The notes beneath the pieces are model-generated. The model ran no database searches and was not told the DNA's origin. It was given only the letters and a program-made list of their open reading frames with translations. From Pseudoalteromonas arctica A 37-1-2 (GTDB lineage Bacteria > Pseudomonadota > Gammaproteobacteria > Enterobacterales > Alteromonadaceae), in assembly GCF_000238395.3 (NCBI RefSeq), contig NZ_CP011025.1, positions 2,604,001 through 2,668,000 on the forward strand: 64,000 bases of DNA, given 5' to 3'. The position numbers were made by a program, and so were the translations under genes. Each line of letters starts with the position of its first letter. Position 1 is the stretch's first letter. Positions 1 through 9,363 of the stretch are shown piece by piece.

Positions 1-462
1 ACCGCCAATCCAGCTACCCGCAACGGTTGTCATACCGCGCCATACTGCATCGGGCCCATGACCACCAACAATACTTGGGTCAAATGCACTCACGACTAAA
101 ATAGCTAATGGCCCACCAATAACAATGCCCAATGTACCCACTAAAAACATAATGAGCGCTTTAGGGCCTAAGTTAATAATAGCTTTTAAATCAATACTAA
201 TGGTAAGCAGTATTAAACAAGCAGGCAGTAAGTAGCGCGAAGCCACATAATAAACATTGGATTTATTACCATCTACAATACCAAAGGTATTTAATAACGA
301 AGGTAAAAAGTAACACAGTAGTAAAGCAGGTACGTATTTATAAAATCGTTTTAAAGCTGGACGCTCACTATTTGAGGTTTTAAAAATAAACCCCAAAATA
401 ATAGCAAGCAAACCAAGCACAACGGCATCATTTGTAATTAATGCGCTTTGAGTTTCAACCAT
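1..462 (-). CDS. DUF819 family membrane protein (3' truncated by window edge)
   Basis: The reading frame starts at ATG 462 behind a good AGGAAT ribosome site and runs off the window, giving the first 154 residues. It shows about four hydrophobic segments and the stretches SLLNTFGIVDG, ASRYLLPACL and GPDAVWRGM, which I recognise from the DUF819 (YjcL-like) family of polytopic inner-membrane proteins. No substrate is established for the family; a transporter is the usual guess. It follows sirB1 by 14 bp on the same strand, so it probably lies at the distal end of the hemA operon, in the place where kdsA sits in E. coli. Confidence 0.8.
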   Translation of the reverse strand, partial: MVETQSALITNDAVVLGLLAIILGFIFKTSNSERPALKRFYKYVPALLLCYFLPSLLNTFGIVDGNKSNVYYVASRYLLPACLILLTISIDLKAIINLGPKALIMFLVGTLGIVIGGPLAILVVSAFDPSIVGGHGPDAVWRGMTTVAGSWIGG

Positions 463-476
463 AATTATTCCTATTC

Positions 477-1304
477 TTAATGGTGCGTTTTATTATTATC
501 TTCTAGTTCTTCTATTTGGTGTTGAATTATCTCTATTGCAGGATCATCCGGACACTCATCGACAAAAAACTGTAAATCATCACGTGCCATTTTAGGGCAA
601 CCGAGCTGATTTAATAAGTAACCTCTGTCGCGTCTCTCATACGGGTCGTCGCCTATTAGCTCCATTAGCATCTCTACACAGGTCAAAGCATGACCAAATT
701 TGTTTTCGCTAATGAAAGACCATTTTTGCTGAGCTAAAAATAGCTTATATACTTCGTCATCAAAAATTAACTCTAAAGGTTCTTGTTCTTGCCCATCATC
801 TTCATCTGCGTTTTCAGGGATGATATACCAGCTTTGTTGCCCGCTGCTTGGCTCAATTATGTAGCCCTCTTCATCACTTATCGCCACATGAACACCAACA
901 TCACCCAGCGTAAGACTAAGATTTGCATCAAAGTTAGCTTGTTGTAAAAAGTGACAAAGTATAATTGCAAGCGTTGTTGGTGAGCCACTACGCATAGAAA
1001 GCGTATAGCTTAATGTATTTAATTTGTATTCTGGCACTTTTAAGCCTGAGGCACTAAATAGCCAATCGCTGTAAAACATATCTAATAATTTTTCGAAGCG
1101 ATCGTGCTCATCACTCACTTTTAAACACAGCGCTGAAATTTGCTGTTCAAAGTCAGTTAAAGTTTCATAACATGGTGTTAAATCTATCTGAGGGTCCCAT
1201 TTTGATTCTGCTTTAATACAGCGGTAAATCGCTGGAGGTGTAAATTCATCGTAAGCATCATCAAGATAAGATTCATCGTGTTCGTCAAACCCGAGGGTAG
1301 TCAT
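477..1304 (-). CDS. sirB1: SirB1 family protein (transglutaminase-like/TPR, YchA-type)
   Basis: A soluble, acidic protein of 275 residues, close to the usual SirB1/YchA length. The middle carries the SirB1 transglutaminase-like core (SGSPTTLAIILCHFL, then GDVGVHVAI and EPSSGQ), and the C-terminal part (GYLLNQLGCPKMARDDL) resembles the TPR-like tail of the family. The biochemical function is unknown; family members recur downstream of hemA-prfA-prmC-sirB2, exactly as here. It lies 149 bp after sirB2, with a strong palindrome in the gap, so it may be transcribed partly separately. Confidence 0.85.
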   Translation of the reverse strand: MTTLGFDEHDESYLDDAYDEFTPPAIYRCIKAESKWDPQIDLTPCYETLTDFEQQISALCLKVSDEHDRFEKLLDMFYSDWLFSASGLKVPEYKLNTLSYTLSMRSGSPTTLAIILCHFLQQANFDANLSLTLGDVGVHVAISDEEGYIIEPSSGQQSWYIIPENADEDDGQEQEPLELIFDDEVYKLFLAQQKWSFISENKFGHALTCVEMLMELIGDDPYERRDRGYLLNQLGCPKMARDDLQFFVDECPDDPAIEIIQHQIEELEDNNKTHH

Positions 1305-1404
1305 TAATACTGCAACATTTTAGAAAACGAAGGCGTAGTTTACCTAACTTTAAAGCTATATACCAATATAGAGATGTTTTTGAATATTTTCTGAGAGGGA
1401 GTCG

Positions 1405-1441
1405 TATTTGAGCTTTATAAAACAACTATAAAGCTCAAATA
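1405..1441. repeat. 15-bp perfect gapped palindrome between sirB2 and sirB1
   Basis: Positions 1405-1419 and 1427-1441 are perfect inverted complements (15 bp arms, 7-base loop AAACAAC) and lie 12 bp downstream of the sirB2 stop on the minus strand. No T-run follows on either strand, so it is not a canonical intrinsic terminator. An mRNA processing or stability hairpin or a protein-binding site are alternatives. Confidence 0.6.
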
Positions 1442-1453
1442 GTCAGGTATTAC

Positions 1454-1828
1454 TTAAAGCAAAAAAGCTGATTTAGACGTCGCTAAATAACCTATCGCTA
1501 AAATAACAGCAGTGTTAACTAAAACGTAAGCAACTTTAGCCGTCATTTTAGTTTGTCTGGCGCTTTTAGCCCCAATACCAATGTATATAACCACTAAAAC
1601 TATTTTTTCTAATAGCCAATATTGTTCAAACGGGTTAATTTTAGCCATAAATATAAGCGTAAGTGCAGACACTAATAGCAAAGTATCTATACTATGACTA
1701 CCAATCATTACCGCTTTATTTTTTGCTAATTTACCACTGCCCATTCGCGAAAATGCGCGAACATAAAATAAAATCACACTCAACATCGCAATTGCCATGT
1801 GTGAATGCTTTACTGCTAAATAATCCAT
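1454..1828 (-). CDS. sirB2: SirB2 family inner-membrane protein
   Basis: 124 residues with four hydrophobic segments. The N-terminal KHSHMAIAMLSVILFYVR followed by GSHSIDTLLLVSALTL is the SirB2 signature; the ATG at 1828 keeps the typical short lead into this motif. Function is not established. It is placed between the HD-GYP regulator (29 bp upstream) and sirB1, matching the conserved hemA-prfA-prmC-sirB2-sirB1 order except for the inserted regulator. Inner-membrane location is inferred from hydrophobicity. Confidence 0.85.
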   Translation of the reverse strand: MDYLAVKHSHMAIAMLSVILFYVRAFSRMGSGKLAKNKAVMIGSHSIDTLLLVSALTLIFMAKINPFEQYWLLEKIVLVVIYIGIGAKSARQTKMTAKVAYVLVNTAVILAIGYLATSKSAFLL

Positions 1829-1857
1829 ATGCCCCTGTACTTCTGTTTTATAAAAAT

Positions 1858-3402
1858 TTAATCAGGAAAACGGTTAAGAACCGCTTCTAACTCATCAAGC
1901 TTCTCGTTAAATACTTCAACCAATTTTGGTTCAAAGTGTGTGCCTTTTTGAGCGTTAATTTCATCAACTACGTTTTGCAGTGTCCAAGGTTCTTTATAGC
2001 ATCGTTTATGGCGAAGTGCATCGTATACATCAGCAAGTGCAACTATACGACCAAATACATTAATTGCGTTTCCGCTTAAACCTTGTGGGTAACCAGAGCC
2101 ATCCCATTTTTCATGATGCTCTTTTGCAATAATTGCGCCTGCACTAACAATCTCATGCGGCGAGTCTTTTAAAATAGTATAGCCTTTATCAGTATGGGTT
2201 TTCATCACTTCCCATTCTTGGGCGTCTAACTTTGCTGGTTTATTTAATACCGCATCAGGAATGCCCACTTTGCCTACATCATGAAGAGGCGACGCCAACC
2301 TTACTAAATCAGCATCATGCTTAGATAAGCCATACCCTTGTGCCAATATATGACAAATATGTGCTACACGCTTAACATGATTACCCGTTTCTGTTGAGCG
2401 TTGCTCTACCGCTTCACTTAACCTGTAAACAAGCTCTTGCTGAGTCGCTTCTATTTCAGACTGAAGTTGTACATTTTCAAACGCAAGTTGCACATTTTGA
2501 GAAAAAATCTTAATTAAATGGCGTTGAGTATCCGTTAAATCCTTTGGAATACCTGATATAAATAGCATCGAATTATGATTGTACTCACTGCTACAATACG
2601 CAAATAAGTAGTTATCTTTATAAATAATGCTTTTTTCATTAAGCGCCTGATGACATGCACTTAACTGTTCAGCTTGTAATACCTCATCGAGCTCTTTACC
2701 TTCACTTTTTTCAAAGTCACCCGTACCCGAGCAAACAATTAATTTTTTATTATTTTGTGCTTCAGGATTTTGCGCAACTAAAGTAGTTGCATACATAGCT
2801 TGATCAGCAATGCCGAGTAAAGAAGTTAACTGCTGCATAACGCCTTCAATAAAGTGCTCTATTGAATGCGCTGAAAAAATATCACGGGACGCTATAATTA
2901 TTTTCTCAAGCCCTTCGCGTGACTGCTCAATCGAAATAATATCCCGATACGAACGCAGGCTAGACATAATAACAGTAAATAACTTTTGAGCCGTTAGCTC
3001 TGTTTTAGATTTGTAATCGTTAATATCATAATTAATAATTACTTGTCGTTCAGGTGCTTGACCAGGTTGACCCGTTCTTAAAATAATTCGAATATGATTA
3101 TTTTTAGCTTCTTCACGAATAAACTTAGCAACTTGCAAACCGGCATCATCGGTCTCCATTACTACATCAAGTAGTACAATGGCTGCATCTGGATGCTCTT
3201 TCACAAGCTCTTTTGCTTCAGCACCTGAGTAAGCACTAATAAATTCTAGGCGTTTATTTTGAAACTCAAAATCACTCAACGCTAGTTTTGTAACAGCATG
3301 AACTTCAGGTTCATCATCAACGATTAATACTTTCCAGGTACCGAGTTCAATCTCATTGATTGCTTCTTCTGGCTCATCTGAAAATAAAAAATCACCCATC
3401 AT
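1858..3402 (-). CDS. Response regulator with REC, DUF3369 and HD-GYP domains (c-di-GMP phosphodiesterase)
   Basis: 514 residues. Residues about 24-150 form a receiver domain (VLIVDDEPEVH; phospho-acceptor Asp in VLLDVVM), followed by a DUF3369 region and then a C-terminal HD-GYP domain with HDVGKVGIPD and HHEKWDGSGYP, both catalytic motifs intact. The family hydrolyses cyclic di-GMP in the cytoplasm under control of an unidentified partner kinase. There is no sensor kinase gene beside it. It sits 54 bp after prmC and 29 bp before sirB2, so a signalling gene has been placed inside a translation/heme operon. Two adjacent ATGs (3402 and 3399) make the start uncertain by one residue. Confidence 0.93.
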   Translation of the reverse strand: MMGDFLFSDEPEEAINEIELGTWKVLIVDDEPEVHAVTKLALSDFEFQNKRLEFISAYSGAEAKELVKEHPDAAIVLLDVVMETDDAGLQVAKFIREEAKNNHIRIILRTGQPGQAPERQVIINYDINDYKSKTELTAQKLFTVIMSSLRSYRDIISIEQSREGLEKIIIASRDIFSAHSIEHFIEGVMQQLTSLLGIADQAMYATTLVAQNPEAQNNKKLIVCSGTGDFEKSEGKELDEVLQAEQLSACHQALNEKSIIYKDNYLFAYCSSEYNHNSMLFISGIPKDLTDTQRHLIKIFSQNVQLAFENVQLQSEIEATQQELVYRLSEAVEQRSTETGNHVKRVAHICHILAQGYGLSKHDADLVRLASPLHDVGKVGIPDAVLNKPAKLDAQEWEVMKTHTDKGYTILKDSPHEIVSAGAIIAKEHHEKWDGSGYPQGLSGNAINVFGRIVALADVYDALRHKRCYKEPWTLQNVVDEINAQKGTHFEPKLVEVFNEKLDELEAVLNRFPD

Positions 3403-3456
3403 AGTCGAAATTCCTTCATGGCATTATTTAACGCACTAGCAGGCAATTATTATTCT

Positions 3457-4296
3457 TTAGGGCCACTGTGCAAACGTTACACGGTCATTATCACCAAAGT
3501 CTTTCACTGTTTTAATATTCACAAATGCCATTTTTTTGAAAAAATGACGAACAGCTTCACCTTGCTCAAAACCGTGTTCTATTAAAAGATAGCCACTAGA
3601 TAACAAATAGTCACGTGATTGTGTAATTATTTGTTTAATATCAGACATTCCACAATCATCAGCTACTAATGCCGACAAAGGCTCAAAGCGCACATCGCCC
3701 TGATTTAAATGTATATCACTGCTTTCAATATAAGGTGGGTTAGTGACAATTAGGTTGAATTTCTCACCATGTAACTCGCTAAACCAGTTGCTTTGCTTAA
3801 CGTGAACGTTATTAATCGCCAATCGCTGCTGGTTACGTGTAGCCAGTGCAACTGCATCGCTTACTCTATCTACTGCAATAATTTGCCAATTAGGCATTTC
3901 ACTACCCAATGCCAACGCAATTGCACCAGTACCCGTGCCTAAATCAAGCACTTTAGCTGTAGCAGGTACAGCCACTTCAAGTGCTTGTTCTACTAACGTT
4001 TCAGTATCTGGTCGAGGTATTAAAGTTGTTGCGTTAACTTCAAGCGATAAGCTCCAAAATTCACGTTGCCCCGTAATATGTGCAACAGGTTCACCGTTTA
4101 AACGTCTTTGGCAAAATGTATTAAATTGCTGTTGTTGTTCGGCATTAAGCGCATGCTCTGGCCAAGTAAAAAGGTAACTGTGAGGTTTTTGAAGAATATG
4201 TAGAAGTAAAACTTGTGCGTCTAATTTAGCACTTTCGCTGCTAGGTGCTAATAAATTAGCGCCTGCAGCAATAGCTTGTTCAAGAGTTTGGCTCAC
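3457..4296 (-). CDS. prmC: Peptide chain release factor N5-glutamine methyltransferase
   Basis: 279 residues, the usual length. It carries the SAM-binding motif VLDLGTGTGAIAL and the catalytic NPPY motif (IVTNPPYIES), which places the target glutamine. PrmC methylates the GGQ glutamine of RF1 and RF2 using SAM. It begins 2 bp after the prfA stop, so enzyme and substrate are almost certainly co-translated from one mRNA starting at hemA. Confidence 0.97.
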   Translation of the reverse strand: MSQTLEQAIAAGANLLAPSSESAKLDAQVLLLHILQKPHSYLFTWPEHALNAEQQQQFNTFCQRRLNGEPVAHITGQREFWSLSLEVNATTLIPRPDTETLVEQALEVAVPATAKVLDLGTGTGAIALALGSEMPNWQIIAVDRVSDAVALATRNQQRLAINNVHVKQSNWFSELHGEKFNLIVTNPPYIESSDIHLNQGDVRFEPLSALVADDCGMSDIKQIITQSRDYLLSSGYLLIEHGFEQGEAVRHFFKKMAFVNIKTVKDFGDNDRVTFAQWP

Positions 4297-4298
4297 GA

Positions 4299-5384
4299 TT
4301 ACTCGTCGCCCATAGCCGCTAATAAGTCAGCTTGATGTTCTTGCATTAATGGGTCAATAACGCAGCTTAAATCACCCGCTACCACTTCATTCAAACGATA
4401 AAGTGTTAAGTTAATACGGTGATCGGTAATACGACCTTGTGGGTAGTTATAAGTACGGATACGTTCAGAGCGATCGCCACTACCTACTAAGTCACGACGT
4501 TCAGATGCTTCTGCCGCATGGCGCTTTTCATCTTCAGCCTGTTGCAAACGTGCTGCAAGTACTGACATCGCTTTAGCACGGTTTTTATGCTGTGAACGCT
4601 GATCCTGACACTCAACCACAACACCGGTAGGTATATGTGTAAGTCGAATAGCAGAATCTGTTTTATTAACGTGCTGACCACCTGCGCCTGATGCACGAAA
4701 TGTATCAACTTTTAAATCTGCGGTATTAATTTGTATCGCTTCGGCCTCTGGTACTTCCGCCATTACCGCAACAGTACATGCAGAGGTATGCACTCGCCCT
4801 TGTGACTCAGTTTCTGGCACACGTTGTACGCGGTGTACACCTGATTCAAACTTTAATTGACCGTAAACGCCTTCGCCACTAATGTTTGCAATAACTTCTT
4901 TGTAGCCACCGTGCTCACCTTCATTGGTGCTCACAACTTCTACTTTCCATTTTTTAGTTTCTGCATAGCGGCTGTACATACGGAATAAGTCGCCAGCAAA
5001 AATAGCCGCTTCATCACCGCCTGTTCCAGCGCGTACTTCAACAAACACGTTATTGTTATCTCGCGGATCTTTTGGCAACATTAATACTTGAATTTGATCT
5101 TCAATTACCAAAATTTGTGCTTTAGCTTCTTTATATTCTTCTTGCGCCATTTCACGCATTTCAGGGTCAGAATCTTTAAGCATTTCTTCTGCACTGGCTA
5201 AATCATCTTGCGTTTCTTTGTAAGTTAAAAACGTTTTTACAATCTCTTCAAGCTCAGAGTATTCTTTTGAAAGCCCACGAAAACGATTTTGATCACTAAT
5301 GACCGACGGGTCGCTTAGTAGCGCTTGTACTTCTTCGTAACGCTCTACTAAGGTTTCTAATTTATTATAAACAGACTCTTTCAT
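4299..5384 (-). CDS. prfA: Peptide chain release factor 1
   Basis: 361 residues, full length for RF1. The GGQ loop ([13 protein letters not shown]) that enters the peptidyl-transferase centre is intact, and [15 protein letters not shown] matches the conserved RF1 core; the acidic helical N-terminal domain is also present. RF1 reads UAA and UAG stops and triggers peptide release. It follows hemA by 7 bp and precedes prmC by 2 bp, the classical translation-termination operon. Confidence 0.98.
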   Translation of the reverse strand: MKESVYNKLETLVERYEEVQALLSDPSVISDQNRFRGLSKEYSELEEIVKTFLTYKETQDDLASAEEMLKDSDPEMREMAQEEYKEAKAQILVIEDQIQVLMLPKDPRDNNNVFVEVRAGTGGDEAAIFAGDLFRMYSRYAETKKWKVEVVSTNEGEHGGYKEVIANISGEGVYGQLKFESGVHRVQRVPETESQGRVHTSACTVAVMAEVPEAEAIQINTADLKVDTFRASGAGGQHVNKTDSAIRLTHIPTGVVVECQDQRSQHKNRAKAMSVLAARLQQAEDEKRHAAEASERRDLVGSGDRSERIRTYNYPQGRITDHRINLTLYRLNEVVAGDLSCVIDPLMQEHQADLLAAMGDE

Positions 5385-5391
5385 TTAACGG

Positions 5392-6648
5392 TTATTCCTG
5401 ATCAATACCTAACATTTTTTTCAACTGGTTTAGCTGCGCCACTTCACCTTTTTTCGCTGCGTCTTGTATTGCACGGGTAGGCGCGTGCATTAAGCGATTG
5501 GTTAATTTATTGGCGAGCTCTAATATAATTTTCTCTGCATCTTTACCTGTATTTAGCTGACTAACAGCACGCTCTACAAGTTCTGACTTAATTGTTTGTA
5601 CATCATTTCGATAATGGCGGATTAAATCTACCGAATCGAGTGAGCGCATCCACATTGCAAATTCTTTGGTGCGTTCAGTAATAATTATTTGCGCTTGCTG
5701 TGCAGCTTGCTCACGCGCTGCCATATTCTCGCTTACAATGGTTTGTAAGTCATCAACGGAATATAAATAGGCAGCATCTAGCTCACCTACTTGGCTTTCT
5801 ATATCGCGCGGAACCGCAATATCTATAAATAGCATAGGCTTGTGACGGCGCTGCTTAAGCGCTTGCTCAACCACCCCTTTACCAATAATAGGTAAAGTAC
5901 TGGCGGTAGAACTAATGACTATATCGGCTTCATGTAAACGTTCTGGTAACTGTGCAAGTGCGATAACATCTGCCGACACTTCATCAGCAAGACTGCGAGC
6001 ACGTTCAATTGTTCTATTAGCTACCGTTATCTTTTTAGGCTCATTTTGATATAAATGTTTAGCAACCAGTTCAATGGTTTCACCAGCACCAATCAATAAC
6101 ACATTGGTTTGATCAAGCTTGCCATAAATATGTTTCGCTAAATTAACAGCCGCAAATGCAACCGACACGGCACTTGCGCCTATATTTGTTTCAGTGCGAA
6201 CTTGTTTTGCTACCGAAAAGGTTTTTTGAAACAACCTATCAAAAGTAACCCCTATTGCATCGTGGGTTTTAGCACTAAAAAACGATTGCTTTATTTGCCC
6301 TAAAATTTGCGGCTCGCCTAACACCAAAGAATCCAACCCACACGCTACGCGCATTAAGTGGTTAATGGCGTCATTACCTTCATGGCAGTATATATTGCTG
6401 CTCAGTTCATGTTCATCCAAACCATGGAAACTGGCAAGCCACGTTAACAGTGTTTGGGAATTTTGCTGAGCGAGGCTACAATAGATCTCGGTTCGATTAC
6501 AGGTAGACACAATAACCGCTTCATTAAAGTCGGCATGGCCACTTAATTGTTGCAACGCCTCTGAAATTTGCTCAGGCGAAAAAGCCACTTTTTCACGTAA
6601 TTCTACGGATGCGGTTTTGTGATTTATACCTAGTGCTATTATGGTCAT
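5392..6648 (-). CDS. hemA: Glutamyl-tRNA reductase
   Basis: 418 residues from ATG 6648 (MTIIALGINHKTASVELREK), the start used by the family; a TTG three codons upstream (6657) is possible but less likely. The catalytic cysteine lies in VSTCNRTEIY, and LLIGAGETIELVAKHL is the NADPH-binding segment; the C-terminal dimerisation helix is present. It reduces glutamyl-tRNA(Glu) to glutamate-1-semialdehyde, the first step of tetrapyrrole synthesis. It heads the minus-strand operon and is divergent from lolB with only 62 bp between starts, so both promoters share that gap. Confidence 0.97.
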   Translation of the reverse strand: MTIIALGINHKTASVELREKVAFSPEQISEALQQLSGHADFNEAVIVSTCNRTEIYCSLAQQNSQTLLTWLASFHGLDEHELSSNIYCHEGNDAINHLMRVACGLDSLVLGEPQILGQIKQSFFSAKTHDAIGVTFDRLFQKTFSVAKQVRTETNIGASAVSVAFAAVNLAKHIYGKLDQTNVLLIGAGETIELVAKHLYQNEPKKITVANRTIERARSLADEVSADVIALAQLPERLHEADIVISSTASTLPIIGKGVVEQALKQRRHKPMLFIDIAVPRDIESQVGELDAAYLYSVDDLQTIVSENMAAREQAAQQAQIIITERTKEFAMWMRSLDSVDLIRHYRNDVQTIKSELVERAVSQLNTGKDAEKIILELANKLTNRLMHAPTRAIQDAAKKGEVAQLNQLKKMLGIDQE

Positions 6649-6710
6649 ATTTGCCAAATATTGCTGAGCCCTACTTCAAAGGCGGTAATTTTACCAAAAA
6701 TCAGCGGAAT

Positions 6711-7319
6711 ATGGAAAGTAAGGAACAACATTTGATTCGACAATATTTGATTTTATTCATGTTTTTTTTATTATTAGGTGGCTGTGCCCATCAAATTGAT
6801 ACAAAAACAACACTTTATGATGATTGGAAGCCACGTTTAGCTGCTCAAAAAACTTGGCAGGTCGAGGGTAAACTCGCGTTTATAAGCCCAGAAGAGCGTC
6901 AATCTGCAAACTTAAATTGGCAGCAAACAACAAATTCCAATAATTTAATACTGACTACTTTTATTGGTACGCGCATTTTGTCACTTAAACAAACAGTAAA
7001 TGGTGCTGAATTAGAGTTTGACGGTGATGAGTACTTTGATACTAATGCTGCAGAGCTTTTAAAGCGTTTAACAGGTTTTACACTCCCTGTTGATAATGCC
7101 GATAATTGGCTTAAGGGCACCATTGACGATCAAAGTTTAGTCGTTGATGAACTAGGCCGTGCTAAGCAAGTATTATGGTTTGATAATACAGGCAAAAAAT
7201 GGCAAATAGATTACGGCACTTACGTACAAAACGCAGGTTACTGGTTACCAACTAAACTGACGTTAAAGCATCAACAAATAAAAATAAAAATTCAACTCTA
7301 CGATTGGCAGTTTAAATAA
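6711..7319 (+). CDS. lolB: Outer-membrane lipoprotein LolB
   Basis: 202 residues from ATG 6711. A short basic lead, a hydrophobic stretch and the lipobox LLLGGC mark a lipoprotein signal; the mature part has the LolB features WQVEGKLAFISPEERQSAN and LNWQQ. LolB accepts lipoproteins from periplasmic LolA and inserts them in the outer membrane. ispE starts 2 bp after its stop, the usual lolB-ispE-prs arrangement. An upstream in-frame extension to 6609 would place about 34 extra residues before the signal peptide and overlap hemA, so it was not used. Confidence 0.93.
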   Translation: MESKEQHLIRQYLILFMFFLLLGGCAHQIDTKTTLYDDWKPRLAAQKTWQVEGKLAFISPEERQSANLNWQQTTNSNNLILTTFIGTRILSLKQTVNGAELEFDGDEYFDTNAAELLKRLTGFTLPVDNADNWLKGTIDDQSLVVDELGRAKQVLWFDNTGKKWQIDYGTYVQNAGYWLPTKLTLKHQQIKIKIQLYDWQFK

Positions 7320-7321
7320 GT

Positions 7322-8179
7322 ATGAATAACAAAACCTCTTTTTCACTTATTGCTCCGGCAAAACTCAATTTATTTTTACATATTAATGCTCGCCGAGAAG
7401 ATGGCTATCATGAACTAGAAACCTTATTTACTTTTTTAAATTTTGGTGATGAGTTGCATTTTGAGCTAACAACAGACGGTGGTATTTCTGTCGGTGGTGA
7501 TACTAAAGACATACCCCTAAATGATAATCTCATCTATAAAGCGGCTTTATTATTACAAACACACTGTAAAACCTCTTTGGGTGTAAAAATAAATTTAATT
7601 AAACGCTTACCGATGGGCGGAGGTGTTGGAGGTGGTTCATCCGACGCCGCAAGTACTTTATTAGCCCTAAATAAATTATGGAAATTAGAACTAAATTTAG
7701 AAATTCTAGCCCAATTAGGACTTAAATTAGGGGCTGATGTTCCGGTGTTCATACAAGGGCAAAGCGCCATAGCGCATGGTATTGGTGAGAAATTACACCA
7801 GGTAAAACTTGAACAAAAATGGTACTGCGTTGTACACCCAAACCAACATGTAAGTACCGCAAAAATATTTACACATCCAGATTTAAAACGCGACACACCA
7901 AAAATAATAGGCGATTGGAAACACCATACTTTAACCAACGATTGTGAGCCTTTAGTTAAAAAGCTTTGCCCCGAGGTTGAAAAAACCCTCCAGTGGTTGC
8001 TAAAATACGCACCGTCGAAGATGACCGGAACAGGTTCATGTTGTTTTGTCGAATTTGCTAGTCAAGTTCAAGCACAAGATGTACTTGAAAATCTCCCCCA
8101 TACTTGGCAGGGTTTTGTGGCTTCAAGCGCAAATGTCTCACCTGCTCATACGGAGTTAACCGCCATATTCGATCAATGA
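7322..8179 (+). CDS. ispE: 4-diphosphocytidyl-2-C-methyl-D-erythritol kinase
   Basis: 285 residues. The GHMP-kinase features are in order: APAKLNLFLHI at the N terminus, the ATP-binding glycine-rich loop LPMGGGVGGGSSDAAS, and the C-terminal MTGTGSCCFVEF. IspE phosphorylates CDP-ME in the MEP isoprenoid pathway in the cytoplasm. It is translationally linked to lolB (2-bp gap) and upstream of prs, the conserved gammaproteobacterial order. Confidence 0.97.
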   Translation: MNNKTSFSLIAPAKLNLFLHINARREDGYHELETLFTFLNFGDELHFELTTDGGISVGGDTKDIPLNDNLIYKAALLLQTHCKTSLGVKINLIKRLPMGGGVGGGSSDAASTLLALNKLWKLELNLEILAQLGLKLGADVPVFIQGQSAIAHGIGEKLHQVKLEQKWYCVVHPNQHVSTAKIFTHPDLKRDTPKIIGDWKHHTLTNDCEPLVKKLCPEVEKTLQWLLKYAPSKMTGTGSCCFVEFASQVQAQDVLENLPHTWQGFVASSANVSPAHTELTAIFDQ

Positions 8180-8267
8180 AGTAACGTACAAGTAATCATA
8201 AGTTAACTCGCAGTGGTATTTATCATTGCCCGTTAGTCCAAATATTCAGTGCCTGAGGAACCCTACC

Positions 8268-9215
8268 GTGCCTGACATGAAGCTCTTCGCTGGTAACGCA
8301 ACACCTGAGTTAGCTCAAAAAGTTGCAAAACGTTTATATATTGAATTAGGCGATGCTGTTGTTGGCCGTTTTAGCGACGGTGAGATCAGTGTTCAAATAA
8401 ATGAAAATGTTCGTGGCTCGGACGTTTTTATCTTGCAATCAACCTGTGCCCCTACAAACGATAACCTAATGGAACTTATCGTTATGGTTGATGCTCTACG
8501 TCGTGCATCTGCAGGTCGTATTACTGCCGTCATTCCTTATTTTGGTTATGCGCGCCAAGACCGTCGTGTACGTTCTGCTCGTGTTCCAATTACCGCTAAA
8601 GTTGTTGCCGATTTCTTATCAAGTGTGGGTGTTGACCGTGTTCTTACGGTTGATTTACACGCTGAACAAATCCAAGGCTTCTTTGATGTACCAGTAGACA
8701 ACGTATTTGGCAGCCCTGTATTACTTGAAGATATGAAAGAACGCGACTTTGAAGACGTCGTTGTTGTATCTCCAGATATTGGTGGTGTTGTACGCGCACG
8801 TGCAATTGCAAAACTACTAAACGATACCGATTTAGCAATCATTGATAAACGTCGCCCTCAAGCAAACGTTTCTCAAGTAATGCACATTATTGGTGACGTT
8901 GAAGGTCGTGATTGTATTATCGTAGATGATATGATTGATACCGGTGGTACGTTATGTAAAGCCGCAGAAGCACTTAAAGAACATGGCGCTAAACGCGTAT
9001 TTGCATACGCAACGCACCCTATTCTTTCAGGTAAAGCAGCAGAAAACTTACGTGACTCGATGATTGACGAAGTAATTGTAACTGACTCAATTCCGCTATC
9101 TGACGAGCTTAAAGCCCTTGATAAAATTAAGGTACTTACGCTTGCTGACATGTTAGCAGAGACTATTCGTCGTATTAGTAACGAAGAATCTATCTCAGCG
9201 ATGTTTGAACACTAA
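8268..9215 (+). CDS. prs: Ribose-phosphate pyrophosphokinase
   Basis: The GTG start at 8268, preceded by GAGGAA, gives a 315-residue protein beginning [16 protein letters not shown], the same length and start pattern as E. coli Prs; extension upstream to 8226 is not supported. The PRPP-binding loop [11 protein letters not shown] and the [16 protein letters not shown] flexible loop are intact. It makes PRPP from ribose-5-phosphate and ATP for nucleotide, His and Trp synthesis. A terminator follows immediately. Confidence 0.98.
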   Translation: MPDMKLFAGNATPELAQKVAKRLYIELGDAVVGRFSDGEISVQINENVRGSDVFILQSTCAPTNDNLMELIVMVDALRRASAGRITAVIPYFGYARQDRRVRSARVPITAKVVADFLSSVGVDRVLTVDLHAEQIQGFFDVPVDNVFGSPVLLEDMKERDFEDVVVVSPDIGGVVRARAIAKLLNDTDLAIIDKRRPQANVSQVMHIIGDVEGRDCIIVDDMIDTGGTLCKAAEALKEHGAKRVFAYATHPILSGKAAENLRDSMIDEVIVTDSIPLSDELKALDKIKVLTLADMLAETIRRISNEESISAMFEH

Positions 9216-9235
9216 AATTAAACATTCCTGAGTAT

Positions 9236-9259
9236 AAAGCGCCTTTTGGCGCTTTTTTT
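9236..9259 (+). terminator. Intrinsic terminator after prs
   Basis: An 8-bp stem (AAAGCGCC/GGCGCTTT) with a TTTT loop, followed by a T-run, lies 20 bp after the prs stop. Confidence 0.9.
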
Positions 9260-9310
9260 GTAAGCGATGTTTATTTTGTCTGGGCGTGGTGGTATGATAG
9301 CGCGCCTTTT

Positions 9311-9363
9311 GGCTAGGGACCTTGGTCGCAAAGGCCCTACACATTTTAATAACTGGAGACATC
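9311..9363 (+). promoter_or_regulatory. Candidate rplY mRNA leader hairpin
   Basis: Directly before rplY a hairpin forms from TAGGG (9314-9318) with CCCTA (9335-9339), and CCTT (9320-9323) with AAGG (9331-9334), enclosing the loop GGTCGCA and a bulged A at 9319. The ribosome site (GGAG, 9355-9358) is 16 bases downstream. L25 is a 5S rRNA-binding protein, and autogenous control of rplY through its leader is known in gammaproteobacteria. Assignment of this hairpin to that class is inference. Confidence 0.5.
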
